Counted from the first letter of the stretch, positions 29,042 to 38,577 are shown. The stretch is DNA of 64,000 nucleotides from JAKFWF01 sp963732635 (GCA_963732635.1 CAVTAL010000033.1:62001-126000), one strand, 5' to 3'. Notes: a model not told the origin generated them from the letters alone. Program-made: numbers and translations.

Positions 29042-29235
29042 TAAGCTGCACCTTCAGAGCGTTTGAGCCGAATCACCACATTTCTTATGCGTCAACGCTT
29101 TGCACTTCGCGATTTGTTATTCGATAGATCGCATCAAGCCACAGAATACGATTTCATCATTCTTGGTGTTGAAGCAGCCATTGTGAACCGCAAGACCATG
29201 CAATTTGAAGGCGTTGGGAAACCTTCGTCGCACCT

Positions 29236-30717
29236 TCAAATCACGCCACGTCGTCGCGCCATTGTCAGTAGCCATGGCGCCGTCACGGCCAGCAGCGCGC
29301 ACGCCAGCAGAAAGGCCGAAATCGGCCGGGTGAAGAAAATGCCGATGCTGCCATGCGACAGCGTCATCGACTGGCGCAGCGAGTTCTCCAAAATAGTCCC
29401 AAGCACGAGGCCGAGGATCAGCGGAGCGGCTGGCCAGTCGTAGCGCATCATCGCCCAGCCGAGCGCACCGAAAGCCAGCATCATCCAGACATCCTCGATT
29501 GAATTGGCCTGCGCGTAGACGCCTGCGACGCACAGCGCCAGGATCGGAGGATAAAGCCAGGAATATGGTACGCGCAGAATCTGGGCGAACAGGCCGGCCA
29601 GCGGCAAGTTCATGATCAGCAGCATCAGGTTGCCGATGTACATCGAGGCGATGACGGTCCACACCAGCGCGGCGTTCTTGTCGAACAACTCCGGACCCGG
29701 ACGGATTCCGAACATGATCAGTGCCCCCAGGATGATCGCCGTCGTGCCCGAACCCGGTACGCCGAGTGCCAGCATCGGCACCATGGCACCGGCCGCGGCC
29801 GCGTTGTTCGAGGCTTCCGGTCCGGCGACCCCTTCGATCGCGCCTCTGCCGAAGCGGGTCGGGTCCTTCGCCACCTTTTTTTCCACGATATAGGCCAGGA
29901 ACGAAGCGATCGTGGCGCCGGTCGCGGGCAGCACACCGATGAAGAAGCCGATCACCGTGCCGCGCAGTATCGGCATGCGACTCTGTCGCCATTCGGCGCG
30001 CGACGGCAGCACATTGCCGACTGCCGTGATTGGCTTCGGCATCGGCTTGCCGGCGCTCGACAGCACTTCGCCGATGCCGTACAGCGCCACCGTCAGCACG
30101 ATGAATCCGACGCCGTCGAGCAGCCAGACGCGATCAAAGGCAAAGCGAGCGACGCCGGTCTGCTGATCGATGCCGACGGTGCTCAGCATCAGGCCGAACA
30201 GCCCCATCGTCAGACCCTTGAGGACCGAGCCACCGACCGCAGCCAGCGCGGTCAGACCCAGCACGACGAGGGAAAAATACTCTGGTGGGCCGAACGAAAG
30301 CGCCACCCGCGCCATCGGCGGCGCTAGCAGCATGAGGCCGATGGTCGACAGCGTGCCGGCGATGAACGAACCGATGGCGGCAATGCCGAGCGCCGTGCCG
30401 GCGCGGCCCTGCAACGCCATCTGGTAGCCGTCGATACTGGTCATGACACTCGACGGTTCGCCAGGTACGCTGATCAGCACCGAAGTCAGCGTGCCGCCGT
30501 ATTGTGCACCGTAGTAGATGCCGGCGAACAGGATGATGGCCGAGGTCGGCTCTGCGCCGAACGTCAGCGGCAGCAGCAGAGCGATCGCCGACGACGGGCC
30601 GATGCCGGGTAGCGCGCCAACGAGTTGTCCGGCGAACACACCGAGAAAGCACATCATCAGATTCCACGGCGTCAGCGCGCCGGCAAACCCCATCAGCAGA
30701 TCATTGAGTATGGCCAT
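29236..30717 (-). CDS. tctA: Tripartite tricarboxylate transporter large permease (TctA family)
   Basis: 493-aa inner-membrane permease with about 11-12 helices. The family motif GALPGIGPSSAIALLLPLTFG at about 34-54 and its inverted repeat VLPATGATIASFLAY near 260 are evident, as is YYGAQYGGTLTSVLISVPGEPSS. It forms the transport channel with TctB and receives substrate from the periplasmic TctC. Gene order tctC-tctB-tctA with gaps of 3 nt. The substrate of TTT systems ranges from citrate to aromatic acids such as terephthalate; the downstream aromatic hydroxylase favours the latter. Confidence 0.95.
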   Translation of the reverse strand: MAILNDLLMGFAGALTPWNLMMCFLGVFAGQLVGALPGIGPSSAIALLLPLTFGAEPTSAIILFAGIYYGAQYGGTLTSVLISVPGEPSSVMTSIDGYQMALQGRAGTALGIAAIGSFIAGTLSTIGLMLLAPPMARVALSFGPPEYFSLVVLGLTALAAVGGSVLKGLTMGLFGLMLSTVGIDQQTGVARFAFDRVWLLDGVGFIVLTVALYGIGEVLSSAGKPMPKPITAVGNVLPSRAEWRQSRMPILRGTVIGFFIGVLPATGATIASFLAYIVEKKVAKDPTRFGRGAIEGVAGPEASNNAAAAGAMVPMLALGVPGSGTTAIILGALIMFGIRPGPELFDKNAALVWTVIASMYIGNLMLLIMNLPLAGLFAQILRVPYSWLYPPILALCVAGVYAQANSIEDVWMMLAFGALGWAMMRYDWPAAPLILGLVLGTILENSLRQSMTLSHGSIGIFFTRPISAFLLACALLAVTAPWLLTMARRRGVI

Positions 30718-30720
30718 GCC

Positions 30721-31176
30721 TCAAAACCCCCACGGTCCGGAAGGCAACGGCACGCCGAGCCAGATGCGGAACACCAGCGTCAACACGGCGGCCGTAACGG
30801 CAGACGCGGCCAGCGACTTCAAGATCGGTCGGCGCTCTGCTACACGAAACAGGAACAGCATCGCCAGGAACATCGACACCGCGAAACCTGCCACCTCGAT
30901 CCCCGCGACGCCGGCTGCCAGTGCGAGCAGCACCATGACAGGGCGTCCGACCGGCGGCAGGGGTTCGCCGCTCTCGCCGGCTCCCAATACTTCAACTGCG
31001 ATCGCTGCGATGGCGAATGCCGCCATCAAGATCCCATAGATCAGCGGCATGAAACCGGACGAGGGGGCGAAGCCCTCCCACATCGGCATGCCCAAGGCGA
31101 CCAGGACCCAGAACAATGCCGCCCCTATGAAGATGAGGCTAAGCGCCAGTTCGCCCCACAGTGCACTGCGTTTCAC
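30721..31176 (-). CDS. tctB: Tripartite tricarboxylate transporter small permease (TctB family)
   Basis: 151-aa protein with four predicted membrane helices (first LALSLIFIGAALFWVLVALG), the architecture of TctB. It lies 3 nt after tctC and 3 nt before tctA. Sequence identity in this family is low, so the call rests mostly on size, topology and position between two clear TTT genes. Confidence 0.9.
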   Translation of the reverse strand: MKRSALWGELALSLIFIGAALFWVLVALGMPMWEGFAPSSGFMPLIYGILMAAFAIAAIAVEVLGAGESGEPLPPVGRPVMVLLALAAGVAGIEVAGFAVSMFLAMLFLFRVAERRPILKSLAASAVTAAVLTLVFRIWLGVPLPSGPWGF

Positions 31177-31179
31177 CGT

Positions 31180-32148
31180 CTAGCTCGGCTTGCCGAGTAG
31201 CTGGCGATAAAGCTGCTCCTGATCGGCCAGGAACTTTTCGAACGCAGCACCAGGGATGGCAGATTCAGAGGCGATGTTCTCGGCGATGTATTTCTTGAAG
31301 GTGGGATGGGCGACGACCTTGGCAACCACGCTCTCCCAGTACTTCGCCGCGTCGTCGGGCGTGCCTTTGGGCGTCGCCACGCCGCGCCACATCTGGAAGT
31401 TCGGCGCTGCGATGCCCTGCTCTTTCATCGTCGGCACGTCGGGCAAACCTGGGAAACGAGTATCGCGGAACACGCCGAGCGCACGCACGGCCTTCGACTG
31501 CAAGTGACCCATGAACTCCAGCGGGTTGCCCATCGACGCCTGCACGTGGCCGCCCAGCAGCTGCGTCAGAGCCTCGCCGCCGCTGTTGAAGTTCAAGGCA
31601 TTGTATTCGACCCCGGTGGCCTTGGCGAACACCGCGATCGCCATGACATCGGTGGTGCCACCGGTCGCGAAAGCCATCGACTTCGGCGGCTTCGATTTGG
31701 CGGCAGCGACGAACTCGGCTGCATCCTTCCAAGGCGCATCGCCCTTCACGAACAGGACGAAGTCGTCGAGCATCAGGTTGGAGATAGGGCGCACTTCCGA
31801 AAGCGTCTTGGCAGCCGGGTTCAGAATCGGCGTGATCTGGGTCGAGCCGTTGACCAGGATCAGTGTGTGCGGGTCCGCGGCCTTGCGCGAGGTGACATAG
31901 CCGATGCCGGCAGCGCCTCCCCCGCCCGGCCGATTGTTGAGTGCGATCGCCACCGGCACCAGTTTCTCGTCGACCATGATCTTGTGCACGACGCGGGCCA
32001 GCAGATCGGCACCACCGCCGACGGCGAACGGAATGACGAATTCGACTTCCTTGGTCGGCAACCACGCCGCCTGCGCAAAAGCGCGGGGCACGGCCGCAAA
32101 CATTGGGCTCGCGAGAGCGGCCTGGACGAACGCACGTCGGGTAGGCAT
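31180..32148 (-). CDS. tctC: TctC-type periplasmic solute-binding protein (Bug family)
   Basis: 322-aa extracytoplasmic receptor. The RR-containing signal peptide (MPTRRAFVQAALAS to about AFAQ) precedes the Bug-family first strand EVEFVIPFAVGGGADLLARVV, whose Gly-rich loop binds a carboxylate. Later features are NRPGGGGAAGIGYV and GNPLEFMGHLQSKAVRALGVF, both standard. ATG 32148 is the conserved start; the open frame continues upstream to 32388 without similarity. The ligand is probably a di- or tricarboxylate or aromatic acid. Confidence 0.93.
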   Translation of the reverse strand: MPTRRAFVQAALASPMFAAVPRAFAQAAWLPTKEVEFVIPFAVGGGADLLARVVHKIMVDEKLVPVAIALNNRPGGGGAAGIGYVTSRKAADPHTLILVNGSTQITPILNPAAKTLSEVRPISNLMLDDFVLFVKGDAPWKDAAEFVAAAKSKPPKSMAFATGGTTDVMAIAVFAKATGVEYNALNFNSGGEALTQLLGGHVQASMGNPLEFMGHLQSKAVRALGVFRDTRFPGLPDVPTMKEQGIAAPNFQMWRGVATPKGTPDDAAKYWESVVAKVVAHPTFKKYIAENIASESAIPGAAFEKFLADQEQLYRQLLGKPS

Positions 32149-32234
32149 GAGCGGTACTCCCCTGAGACGTTTTTGGTCGTTAAATTGCGTAGTCTGACGA
32201 TAGTGCTTGTCGGCGATGCTGCGACCGGTGCCGT

Positions 32235-33524
32235 CTAGCCTGCCTTTCCTGCCGAGCCGGGAATGGCGTCCAGCATGTAGGATTCGTTGCCAACCTCGGT
32301 CACCGTGGCGACGATCCTGCCGGCATCGAGATCGAGCAGCCAAACGAGGCTGCTGCGCGGCCCGGTCTTGGCACCGCCGATCACGCAAGCGTAGCGCCCG
32401 GCCGCGATGGTGATGCCGCGCGGTCGCGGGACCGCGCCGCCGGGTGCGGTCGGATGGAGGCGCAGGACCTCGGCGCGACGGCCGGCGATCGCATCGGCGA
32501 CATCAACGATCGAGATTGTGTTCGAGCGGAAACAGGTGGCGACAATGCGTCGGCTGTCGGACGTGAAGGCGACCGCGAACGGTCGTGTCTGTTCATCGGG
32601 ATCGTCGCTGCCGATGCGCACGCGCGCCACCTCCGCATCCTTGGCGCCGACGCTCGCCCGCTCGACATCAATGATGGAGATGGTCTTGCCTTCGACCGCC
32701 ATCGACATGCTTTCGCGCGCTGCCGCCGCCACATAGCGCCCGTCCGGGCTGACGCCGAGGCCAAATGGCCCGGTCTCGATCGGCACCCGGCAGATTTGGG
32801 CGGCCCGGTCGCCAGCCAGCGCCGCTTGCAGGTCGAACACGCCGACATCGCTGACGCCGCCGTTGCCGACGAACATGATACCGCCTTTCAGCGGCGAGAT
32901 CGCCATGCCGGTCGGATTGGCGTAACGGCCGAATGTGGGGTGCGGACTGTCGTGGCGGCTGGGACCGGTGGCGGGATGCCCCGGCGTCTGCGCCAGCGGG
33001 ATGCGGCGGACCACTTTGCGCGTCGCAAGTTCGATGGCGGTCACCTCGTCGCCGCCGTCCTCGCTATTGGCAGCTTCGCCGCAATTGACGAGGAAAGTGC
33101 CGCCGTCGGGTGAAAATCCGCAGCCGGTCGGGCCCGTGCGACCGGTCGAGATGAAGTCGACCACCGCGCCCAGATTGCCATTGTTGACAGGATCAAGCGC
33201 CTTGGCGAGATCGACGACGGTGATCAACCCCGGATGGCCGTGCTGGTACTTGCCCGCAGCTTCCGGCGTTGCCGCTCCGGAGTGATTGACGACGTAGCCG
33301 TACCGCGCCTGCTTGTCGACGACGGCGATGATCGGCTGGCCGCTGGCCCACGCATCGGCGATGCCGTCACCGTCGGTATCGACATCGGGGGTGACGCGGG
33401 GGCGCGAGATAATGGCATTGGGTGTGCAGTCGTTGTCGGGGGCGAGGGCCTTCTCGACGTCGATGATGGCGACCGAGTTATCCCACCGGCCGCTGACGAT
33501 GAGATGCCCCAGGCGTTCGCCCAT
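32235..33524 (-). CDS. Beta-propeller (YVTN/lactonase-like repeat) protein of unknown function
   Basis: About 429 aa from ATG 33524 (GGGAGGG ribosome site just upstream; a GTG at 33539 is also possible). Several repeated blades end in TISIIDVERA, SNTISIVDVADA or LITVVDLAKA, with GVSPDGRYVAAAA and FTSDSRRIVATC as blade starts, typical of YncE/YVTN seven-bladed propellers. No signal peptide is visible, which is unusual because most such proteins are periplasmic. A DTDGDGIADAW segment near 52-62 resembles a calcium-binding loop. It lies about 87 nt before tctC on the same strand and may share its transcript. Related propellers include 6-phosphogluconolactonases and surface proteins; function not assigned. 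Confidence 0.75.
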   Translation of the reverse strand: MGERLGHLIVSGRWDNSVAIIDVEKALAPDNDCTPNAIISRPRVTPDVDTDGDGIADAWASGQPIIAVVDKQARYGYVVNHSGAATPEAAGKYQHGHPGLITVVDLAKALDPVNNGNLGAVVDFISTGRTGPTGCGFSPDGGTFLVNCGEAANSEDGGDEVTAIELATRKVVRRIPLAQTPGHPATGPSRHDSPHPTFGRYANPTGMAISPLKGGIMFVGNGGVSDVGVFDLQAALAGDRAAQICRVPIETGPFGLGVSPDGRYVAAAARESMSMAVEGKTISIIDVERASVGAKDAEVARVRIGSDDPDEQTRPFAVAFTSDSRRIVATCFRSNTISIVDVADAIAGRRAEVLRLHPTAPGGAVPRPRGITIAAGRYACVIGGAKTGPRSSLVWLLDLDAGRIVATVTEVGNESYMLDAIPGSAGKAG

Positions 33525-33769
33525 TTCCGACCCTCCCACAATTATTATTGTGCGAACGATGCCTCAGTTGCCCTCGGTCGGCAACAGGCAAACGTAGCGG
33601 CGCTCGCGAGACCAGCCGATCAGGCCACGACTTCTGATGACGCAGGTGATGAAGCTGCCAAGGTTGGCATCGATGACCCGCGTTCGTGACCCTGAGCATC
33701 TCTGAGCGAGTGCAACCTCACGGGCCACAACCCTTTCCGCGCCAATGAAATTTGGCGTTACGGCAACCC

Positions 33770-34411
33770 TCAGCGGGAAGTCGTTCGCTTTACCCACACC
33801 ACCCACACGCGTAGGTCAGACATGACTTTCGTGGTCGCCGCAAGGACCAGTGCGCAGAGGGCCGCCTTTGAAATTGTCTCCATGGTCCCCTCGATCAGGA
33901 TGCCATGGACCACACTTCCCAAGACGATCACCACCGCGAGGAACGTATGACCGATGCGCCAGGTTCGAGGACTTAGCCGCAACCGTCGGCGGAGTGCAGC
34001 CAAAAGCGCCGTTGCAAAGATTGCCCACATGGCGATCACGCCCCAGGCTGAGAACGGCGTCGGTGATACGAAGAACAGTGCGTCAATCACATCCGGCGGA
34101 CTTGTAATCCAAAGGCCGCCGACGTGGATCACGATCGCCGCGACGAGCAGTCCTCCGATCCAGCGATGTAAACGCCGCCCTTGATATGCCGACGGTCCCG
34201 GCAAGTAACCGCCAATCAGCAATGGCTGAACGAGCAAAAGCCCAAGTGCGACAACGCCTGCAAATCCGGCGGTTATGTAGATGGGATCTCGCCATGCTAG
34301 CAACGGGCTCGCCGCCGCAGCGGCGATCGGCACAGCGAATGCGGCCGCGAGGGCGGCCCAGATCAGGATCGACCGGGCCAATCTCATCCCCTTTGAATTC
34401 AACTCGGTCAC
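33770..34411 (-). CDS. Ferric-reductase-like transmembrane heme protein
   Basis: 213 aa with about six membrane helices. Histidines placed in pairs on helices (HRWIGGLLVAAIVIHVGG and RIGHTFLAVVIVLGSVVHG) are the expected ligands of two b-type hemes in ferric reductase/MsrQ-like domains. The protein lacks a FAD/NAD domain, so it would take electrons from another partner or from quinol. Its ATG overlaps the stop of the upstream dioxygenase-like gene by 4 nt, so the two are co-translated. An internal start at MRLARSILIW is also possible. Confidence 0.8.
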   Translation of the reverse strand: MTELNSKGMRLARSILIWAALAAAFAVPIAAAAASPLLAWRDPIYITAGFAGVVALGLLLVQPLLIGGYLPGPSAYQGRRLHRWIGGLLVAAIVIHVGGLWITSPPDVIDALFFVSPTPFSAWGVIAMWAIFATALLAALRRRLRLSPRTWRIGHTFLAVVIVLGSVVHGILIEGTMETISKAALCALVLAATTKVMSDLRVWVVWVKRTTSR

Positions 34412-34896
34412 ACCGGCTGAAGGACGAAGTGTGCCTCTAGGCCTTTAGCTTTTGCGCTCGGCATCACGGGACGTAGAAAGACGGTCTTGAAAGCACCACT
34501 GTCATAAGCGAGATGACCGTGCGGTTGGCCGAAGGCGGGGACGATCTGCGGCATCTCAAGACGGAACATCCCGTTCTGATCAGTGAGCGTGGCCCCATGG
34601 CTCCGCTGGTCGCTCTCATATCCTTCAGTCGTGTGCGCCCAGATTTGGATGCGTTGACCCGCAAGCGGCGCCCCATCGCCTGCGCGGCGTACGGTGCCCG
34701 TCATCCAGAAGCCCCCGCCGCCGATCCGATCCACGATCGGCGCGCCTGGACGGTAATTATTGGACCCGCCTTGCATCGAGGGGGTTGGTGCTAGATCCTT
34801 CGCGCGGGCGGGAAATGGGAGGCCGGAAATTCCGGTTACCAAAACGGAGCCTCCTGCGGCGAGGAGGCTACGGCGATTGAGCAGGATGGCAGTCAT
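34408..34896 (-). CDS. Small exported intradiol-dioxygenase-like protein
   Basis: 162 aa. The N-terminus LNRRSLLAAGGSVLVTG is a twin-arginine-like signal. The mature part has SNNYRPGAPIVDR, GFWMTGTVRRAGDGAPLAGQ, IQIWAHTTEGYES and FGQPHGHLAYDSG, the core strands of intradiol ring-cleavage dioxygenases with candidate Tyr and His iron ligands. It is much shorter than catechol or protocatechuate dioxygenases (about 230-310 aa), lacking their N-terminal helical part. It is coupled to a heme b membrane protein, an arrangement that hints at redox or iron-related work in the periplasm rather than classical aromatic catabolism (inference). Confidence 0.75.
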   Translation of the reverse strand: MTAILLNRRSLLAAGGSVLVTGISGLPFPARAKDLAPTPSMQGGSNNYRPGAPIVDRIGGGGFWMTGTVRRAGDGAPLAGQRIQIWAHTTEGYESDQRSHGATLTDQNGMFRLEMPQIVPAFGQPHGHLAYDSGAFKTVFLRPVMPSAKAKGLEAHFVLQPV

Positions 34897-35321
34897 GTAG
34901 GTTCCTCCCAGCGATCGCGCGACTGTTCAGCCGATCCAAAGGCATCAAGCCGATACTCTAGTTTAGCGCATTTGCGACCAATTCCAACTATGGGTGGCGA
35001 AGCACGCGATCAACTTCAGCCACAGTTTCGTGAAGGCGTGCTGCCGTCCGCTGAACCGTCGCCGTTATGCGGTTCAAACCGATGGCGTCGAACTCTCGAA
35101 CGCACCAAACAGCAGCTACAGCTCAAGTTCGCCTTGTGGATGGAGCGCTCTGAGTGCGATGCAGCGTCACATTCTTGCAGAGAGTCCGATGTTACTGGTC
35201 TGGCAGCAGTCGGTTTTACGGGTACCCATAGTGCGGTAGGGGTAGTTGGCTAGGCCGCAATAACCGCCATTCTTGACTTCTGGGGTACCGGATGGCGGCT
35301 ATTGCACGGTTCCGCACGACG
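34897..35321. other. Intergenic region, 425 bases
   Basis: Two overlapping plus-strand frames of 80-93 codons (34972-35253) have no family resemblance, no good ribosome site and atypical composition; I treat them as chance. No clear terminator hairpin or operator was found. Confidence 0.3.
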
Positions 35322-35900
35322 TCACGGCTTGCCGCAAATCGAGGCAATTAGAACGGTACCATCCAAGATCTGGATTGCCGTACGATTTTCGGTGCGCAAG
35401 CGCAGTGCGTGATCTTCCAGCAGATCGTAGGCCTGTCGGTTGGCGGTGACGCGTCCGGCACCTGCGGGTGCATAGACGATGTGACGGCCCGGCGCGCAGG
35501 CTAGTTCCATGCCGGTCTTGCCCACGCGCAGGTCGATTTCGAAACGGCTGCGGTCGGCAATGAGGTTCACGACCTCCACCGGTCCGTTCTCGAGCCGGGT
35601 GCGGATCGGCGTGCCGCCGTCGTAGCGTCGGGGATCGAGAATCATGCGCAGGTCGATTTCATGGTCGGGCGCAACGAGGACGAGGCCGTTGCCCTTGATG
35701 ACCATCTGCAGTCGCTCATACCCAGCATAGTCGGAGAACGGGCCCTCCTCGATGATAGCGGTGCGGCCAAAGTGCCAGGCAACGCCCATGTTCTGCCAGC
35801 TTTCGGCACCTTCGCCATCAATGAGGACAAGCTCCCCACCGCCGTTCTTCCAGGGAAGGCGTCGATGACGATCGGGTTCAAGGCGCTCGATGGTCGGCAT
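35322..35900 (-). CDS. HutD/Ves family protein
   Basis: 192-aa cupin-like protein. The opening LEPDRHRRLPWKNGGGELVLI matches the HutD signature (PWKNGGG). WHFGRTAIIEEGPFSDYAGYERLQMVIKG and GPVEVVNLIADRSRFEIDL follow in family order. HutD is found with histidine-utilisation genes in many bacteria, with a proposed role in limiting toxic build-up of pathway intermediates; Ves is its E. coli relative. No hut genes are present in this window, so its partner is unknown. Confidence 0.85.
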   Translation of the reverse strand: MPTIERLEPDRHRRLPWKNGGGELVLIDGEGAESWQNMGVAWHFGRTAIIEEGPFSDYAGYERLQMVIKGNGLVLVAPDHEIDLRMILDPRRYDGGTPIRTRLENGPVEVVNLIADRSRFEIDLRVGKTGMELACAPGRHIVYAPAGAGRVTANRQAYDLLEDHALRLRTENRTAIQILDGTVLIASICGKP

Positions 35901-36390
35901 AAATTCCCTTTGGTTGAATCGCGAAAATCGTTTCAGATGTACTGTTCCCTGGAAAATGCCACGTGCTCCGCGCCGCGAGCAACCCCTCCCGCGTCAATGA
36001 TCGTCATACAGCCGGGCGAAGACGCCGCGTGGTCCCGATCGGACGGGGTTCGACAGAGAGTGACCCACTGTAACTTTTCGCACGCTGCTGAGATACCGCT
36101 CACCGGCGCGATTGTCTGTAGCTGCGCCCATTGGGTCAGAGCTTTTCGAGCGTTCCCTGATGGGTCACTTTCGGGGGTCGAGGGTGAGTGGCAACGGCCA
36201 CTTGCCGATCATGACCCACAGTCGATACTCCGCAAACGCACTTCGGCACTTAGCAAGGCGAGCCGAGTGGAGGCGGCCGGCCCTGAGCGAGTACCAACTT
36301 AAGAAGTTGGATCGACGAACCGCCTGACATATGAAGATTGCGAGCCGCTCGGTAATGTAACGCAAGCAGTGTCAGCGTAGGAGTTCGTGG
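35901..36390. other. Intergenic region with a small palindrome
   Basis: 490 bases without a gene. An inverted repeat CCAACTT-AAG-AAGTTGG at 36294-36310 lies 81 nt before the alpha/beta hydrolase start and could be an operator. No other feature recognised. Confidence 0.35.
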
Positions 36391-37188
36391 ATGTCCGCAG
36401 CAGTGCCCTATTGGCGAGAGGCTGGCATCGGTCCGGCAGTCGTCTGCCTCCATTCGAACGCGAGTGCTTCTGGACAGTGGCGCTCACTCATGGATCGCCT
36501 ATCGGATCGGTATCACGTTTTGGCCGCCGATTCCTATGGCGCCGGCCGCAGCCCAGAGTGGAGTTCGAGTCGAACAATCACCCTTTCCGACGAAGTCGAC
36601 CTACTGGCGCCGGTCCTGGAACGTGCGGGTGCGCGGTTTTCGATAGTCGGGCACTCGTACGGTGCGGCAATTGCGTTGAAAGTTGCCTTGCTTCGACCTG
36701 ATCGTGTGACTTCGATTGCTGTCTATGAGCCAACCCTTTTCTCTTTGATCGACGCTGAAAGCCCGCAGCCCAACGATGCCGACGGTATAAGAGAAGCGGT
36801 CGCCCAGGCGGCCGCAGCCCTCGATCTGAGTGACCGGGAGACGGCTGCGCGAGTGTTCATCGATTACTGGATGGGGGCCGCGAGTTGGTCCCGGATACCG
36901 GAGGAGCGCAAAGCCGCCATTGCGGCTTCGGTCGTCAACGTCCGTCGTTGGGCACATGCTCTATTCAAGGAGCCGGCGCCGATAGCGGCGTTTGCGAACC
37001 TCGATGTGCCGACGCTCTATATGACCGGCGCGCGGACGACGACATCCGCCCAGGGCGTGGCGCGCCGATTGCTTGCAGCCCTCCCAAGGGCCAAGCACGT
37101 CGAATTTCCCAGCCTTGGCCACATGGGCCCGATTACGCATCCTGATGTGGTCAACAGCGCCATCGAGGAATTTATCCGCGCTCACTAG
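36391..37188 (+). CDS. Alpha/beta-fold hydrolase
   Basis: 265-aa cytoplasmic hydrolase. The oxyanion region VVCLHSNASASGQW, nucleophile elbow IVGHSYGAAIAL (Ser about 91), a late Asp around the VPTLYMTGA strand and the catalytic His in FPSLGHMGPITHP give a complete catalytic set. The cap domain (about 125-200) is helical. The substrate cannot be predicted; relatives include esterases, C-C hydrolases and haloperoxidase-like proteins. It stands alone, with a possible operator palindrome upstream. Confidence 0.85.
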   Translation: MSAAVPYWREAGIGPAVVCLHSNASASGQWRSLMDRLSDRYHVLAADSYGAGRSPEWSSSRTITLSDEVDLLAPVLERAGARFSIVGHSYGAAIALKVALLRPDRVTSIAVYEPTLFSLIDAESPQPNDADGIREAVAQAAAALDLSDRETAARVFIDYWMGAASWSRIPEERKAAIAASVVNVRRWAHALFKEPAPIAAFANLDVPTLYMTGARTTTSAQGVARRLLAALPRAKHVEFPSLGHMGPITHPDVVNSAIEEFIRAH

Positions 37189-37469
37189 TGACTGAGAAGC
37201 TCTCCGTCGAATGCGGCAGCGCTTCAACACCGCGCATTTCAGGTGATGTTTGCGTTTGTGATCGCGTCATCTTGAACAGGTGCGGATTCGCAGCCGCGAG
37301 GCCGAGTATGACATCCTGAAGAGTGACTGCTCTGCACGAAACCCCATTGTGCAGCTGCCAAGTAGCTGATCAAATTCTTTCGGGAGCTTCGCGGCAACTT
37401 GGGTCGGTTGGCGCGGTTGCGTGGTTGGATGGTTGACCAACGGCACACGGAAACATCGAGGAGCGAAAG

Positions 37470-38519
37470 ATGGCGACACGGCGAGCGGTACTGGCTGGCA
37501 CGGCCGCGATGGCGCTGGCACCACGAATGGCGTTCGGTCAAGCAGAGCCGCCCAAACCGAAGCAGATCGTAATAAACGCATCGGGCGGTTCTCAAATCGC
37601 CTCGCTGCGCAAGAGCTACATCAACGACTTCGAAAAGGAGACCGGAATTAAGGTGGTCGACACAAGCCCGGTCGACTTCGGCAAGCTGCGCGCAATGGTG
37701 GAAAGCGGCAACGTCGCGTGGAACATCTCCGAAATCGGCGGTCAGGATGGTTACCGCGTGACCCAAATGGGGTTGGCTGAACCGATCGATGGCAAGATCG
37801 TCGACCGCTCAAAGTTCCTACCACAGGCTCAAATGAGCCACGTATTCTCGGCCAGCGCCTACTCCACCGTCATTGCCTACCGGCCGGATGCATTCCTGAA
37901 TGGCGCGCCGAAGTCCTGGGCAGATTTCTGGGACGTGAAAAAATTTCCCGGCCCGCGCAGCCTGCGCAATCATCCCGTCGACAACCTTGAAGCCGCATTA
38001 ATGGCCGATGGCATCGCGCCTGATAAAATCTATCCGATCGATGTCGATCGCGCGTTCAAGAAGCTCGATGAAATCCACAAGCACATTAATGTCTGGTGGA
38101 CCACCGGCCAGCAGCCCGCACAGCTGCTCGTCGACAAGGAAGTGGTGCTTGCCACAGGCTGGAACGGTCGCTTCTACGATTTGATACGGAAAGACGCGCC
38201 GATCGCCATGGAGTGGAATGGCGGCATCTTGAAGCAAGGTAGCTGGATTGTGCCGAAAGGGGCCAAGGACCAGTACTGGGCGATGAAGCTCTTGGCGACG
38301 ATGGCCGATCCGAAGAGGCAGGCCGCCAACGCCGAGGTCCTCGGCTATTCGGGCATGCATGTCGGCTCAAACGAGTTTGTGGCCGAGAAATTCCGCCCGC
38401 TTCTGCCGCTCTATCCCGAGCACCTCAAGAAGCAGATCTGGCTCGACCAGGAATGGTGGACGACAAATGGTGCCGCCATGGGTGAGCGCTGGAACAAGTG
38501 GATGCTCGCCAAAGGCTGA
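37470..38519 (+). CDS. Polyamine-type ABC transporter substrate-binding protein (PotD-like)
   Basis: 349-aa periplasmic receptor. MATRRAVLAGTAAMALAPRMAFGQ is an RR-type signal peptide. The mature protein follows the PotD/PotF fold: INASGGSQIASLRKSYINDFEKETGIKVV at the start, then NVAWNISEIGGQDGY and WADFWDVKKFPGPRSLRN. The start has AGGAG 8 nt upstream. First gene of a five-gene cluster with an ATPase, two permeases and an amine-type flavin oxidase, which supports uptake of a polyamine or related amine or amino acid. Confidence 0.9.
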   Translation: MATRRAVLAGTAAMALAPRMAFGQAEPPKPKQIVINASGGSQIASLRKSYINDFEKETGIKVVDTSPVDFGKLRAMVESGNVAWNISEIGGQDGYRVTQMGLAEPIDGKIVDRSKFLPQAQMSHVFSASAYSTVIAYRPDAFLNGAPKSWADFWDVKKFPGPRSLRNHPVDNLEAALMADGIAPDKIYPIDVDRAFKKLDEIHKHINVWWTTGQQPAQLLVDKEVVLATGWNGRFYDLIRKDAPIAMEWNGGILKQGSWIVPKGAKDQYWAMKLLATMADPKRQAANAEVLGYSGMHVGSNEFVAEKFRPLLPLYPEHLKKQIWLDQEWWTTNGAAMGERWNKWMLAKG

Positions 38520-38577
38520 CGATGAAGCTTCCCATGTCTGAAGCAGACCATACTGACCCTCTCCAAGTAGGGATCTC

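Noticed and set aside
34972..35253. 93-codon hypothetical gene
   Set aside because: No ribosome site, no similarity and an overlapping frame of equal quality.
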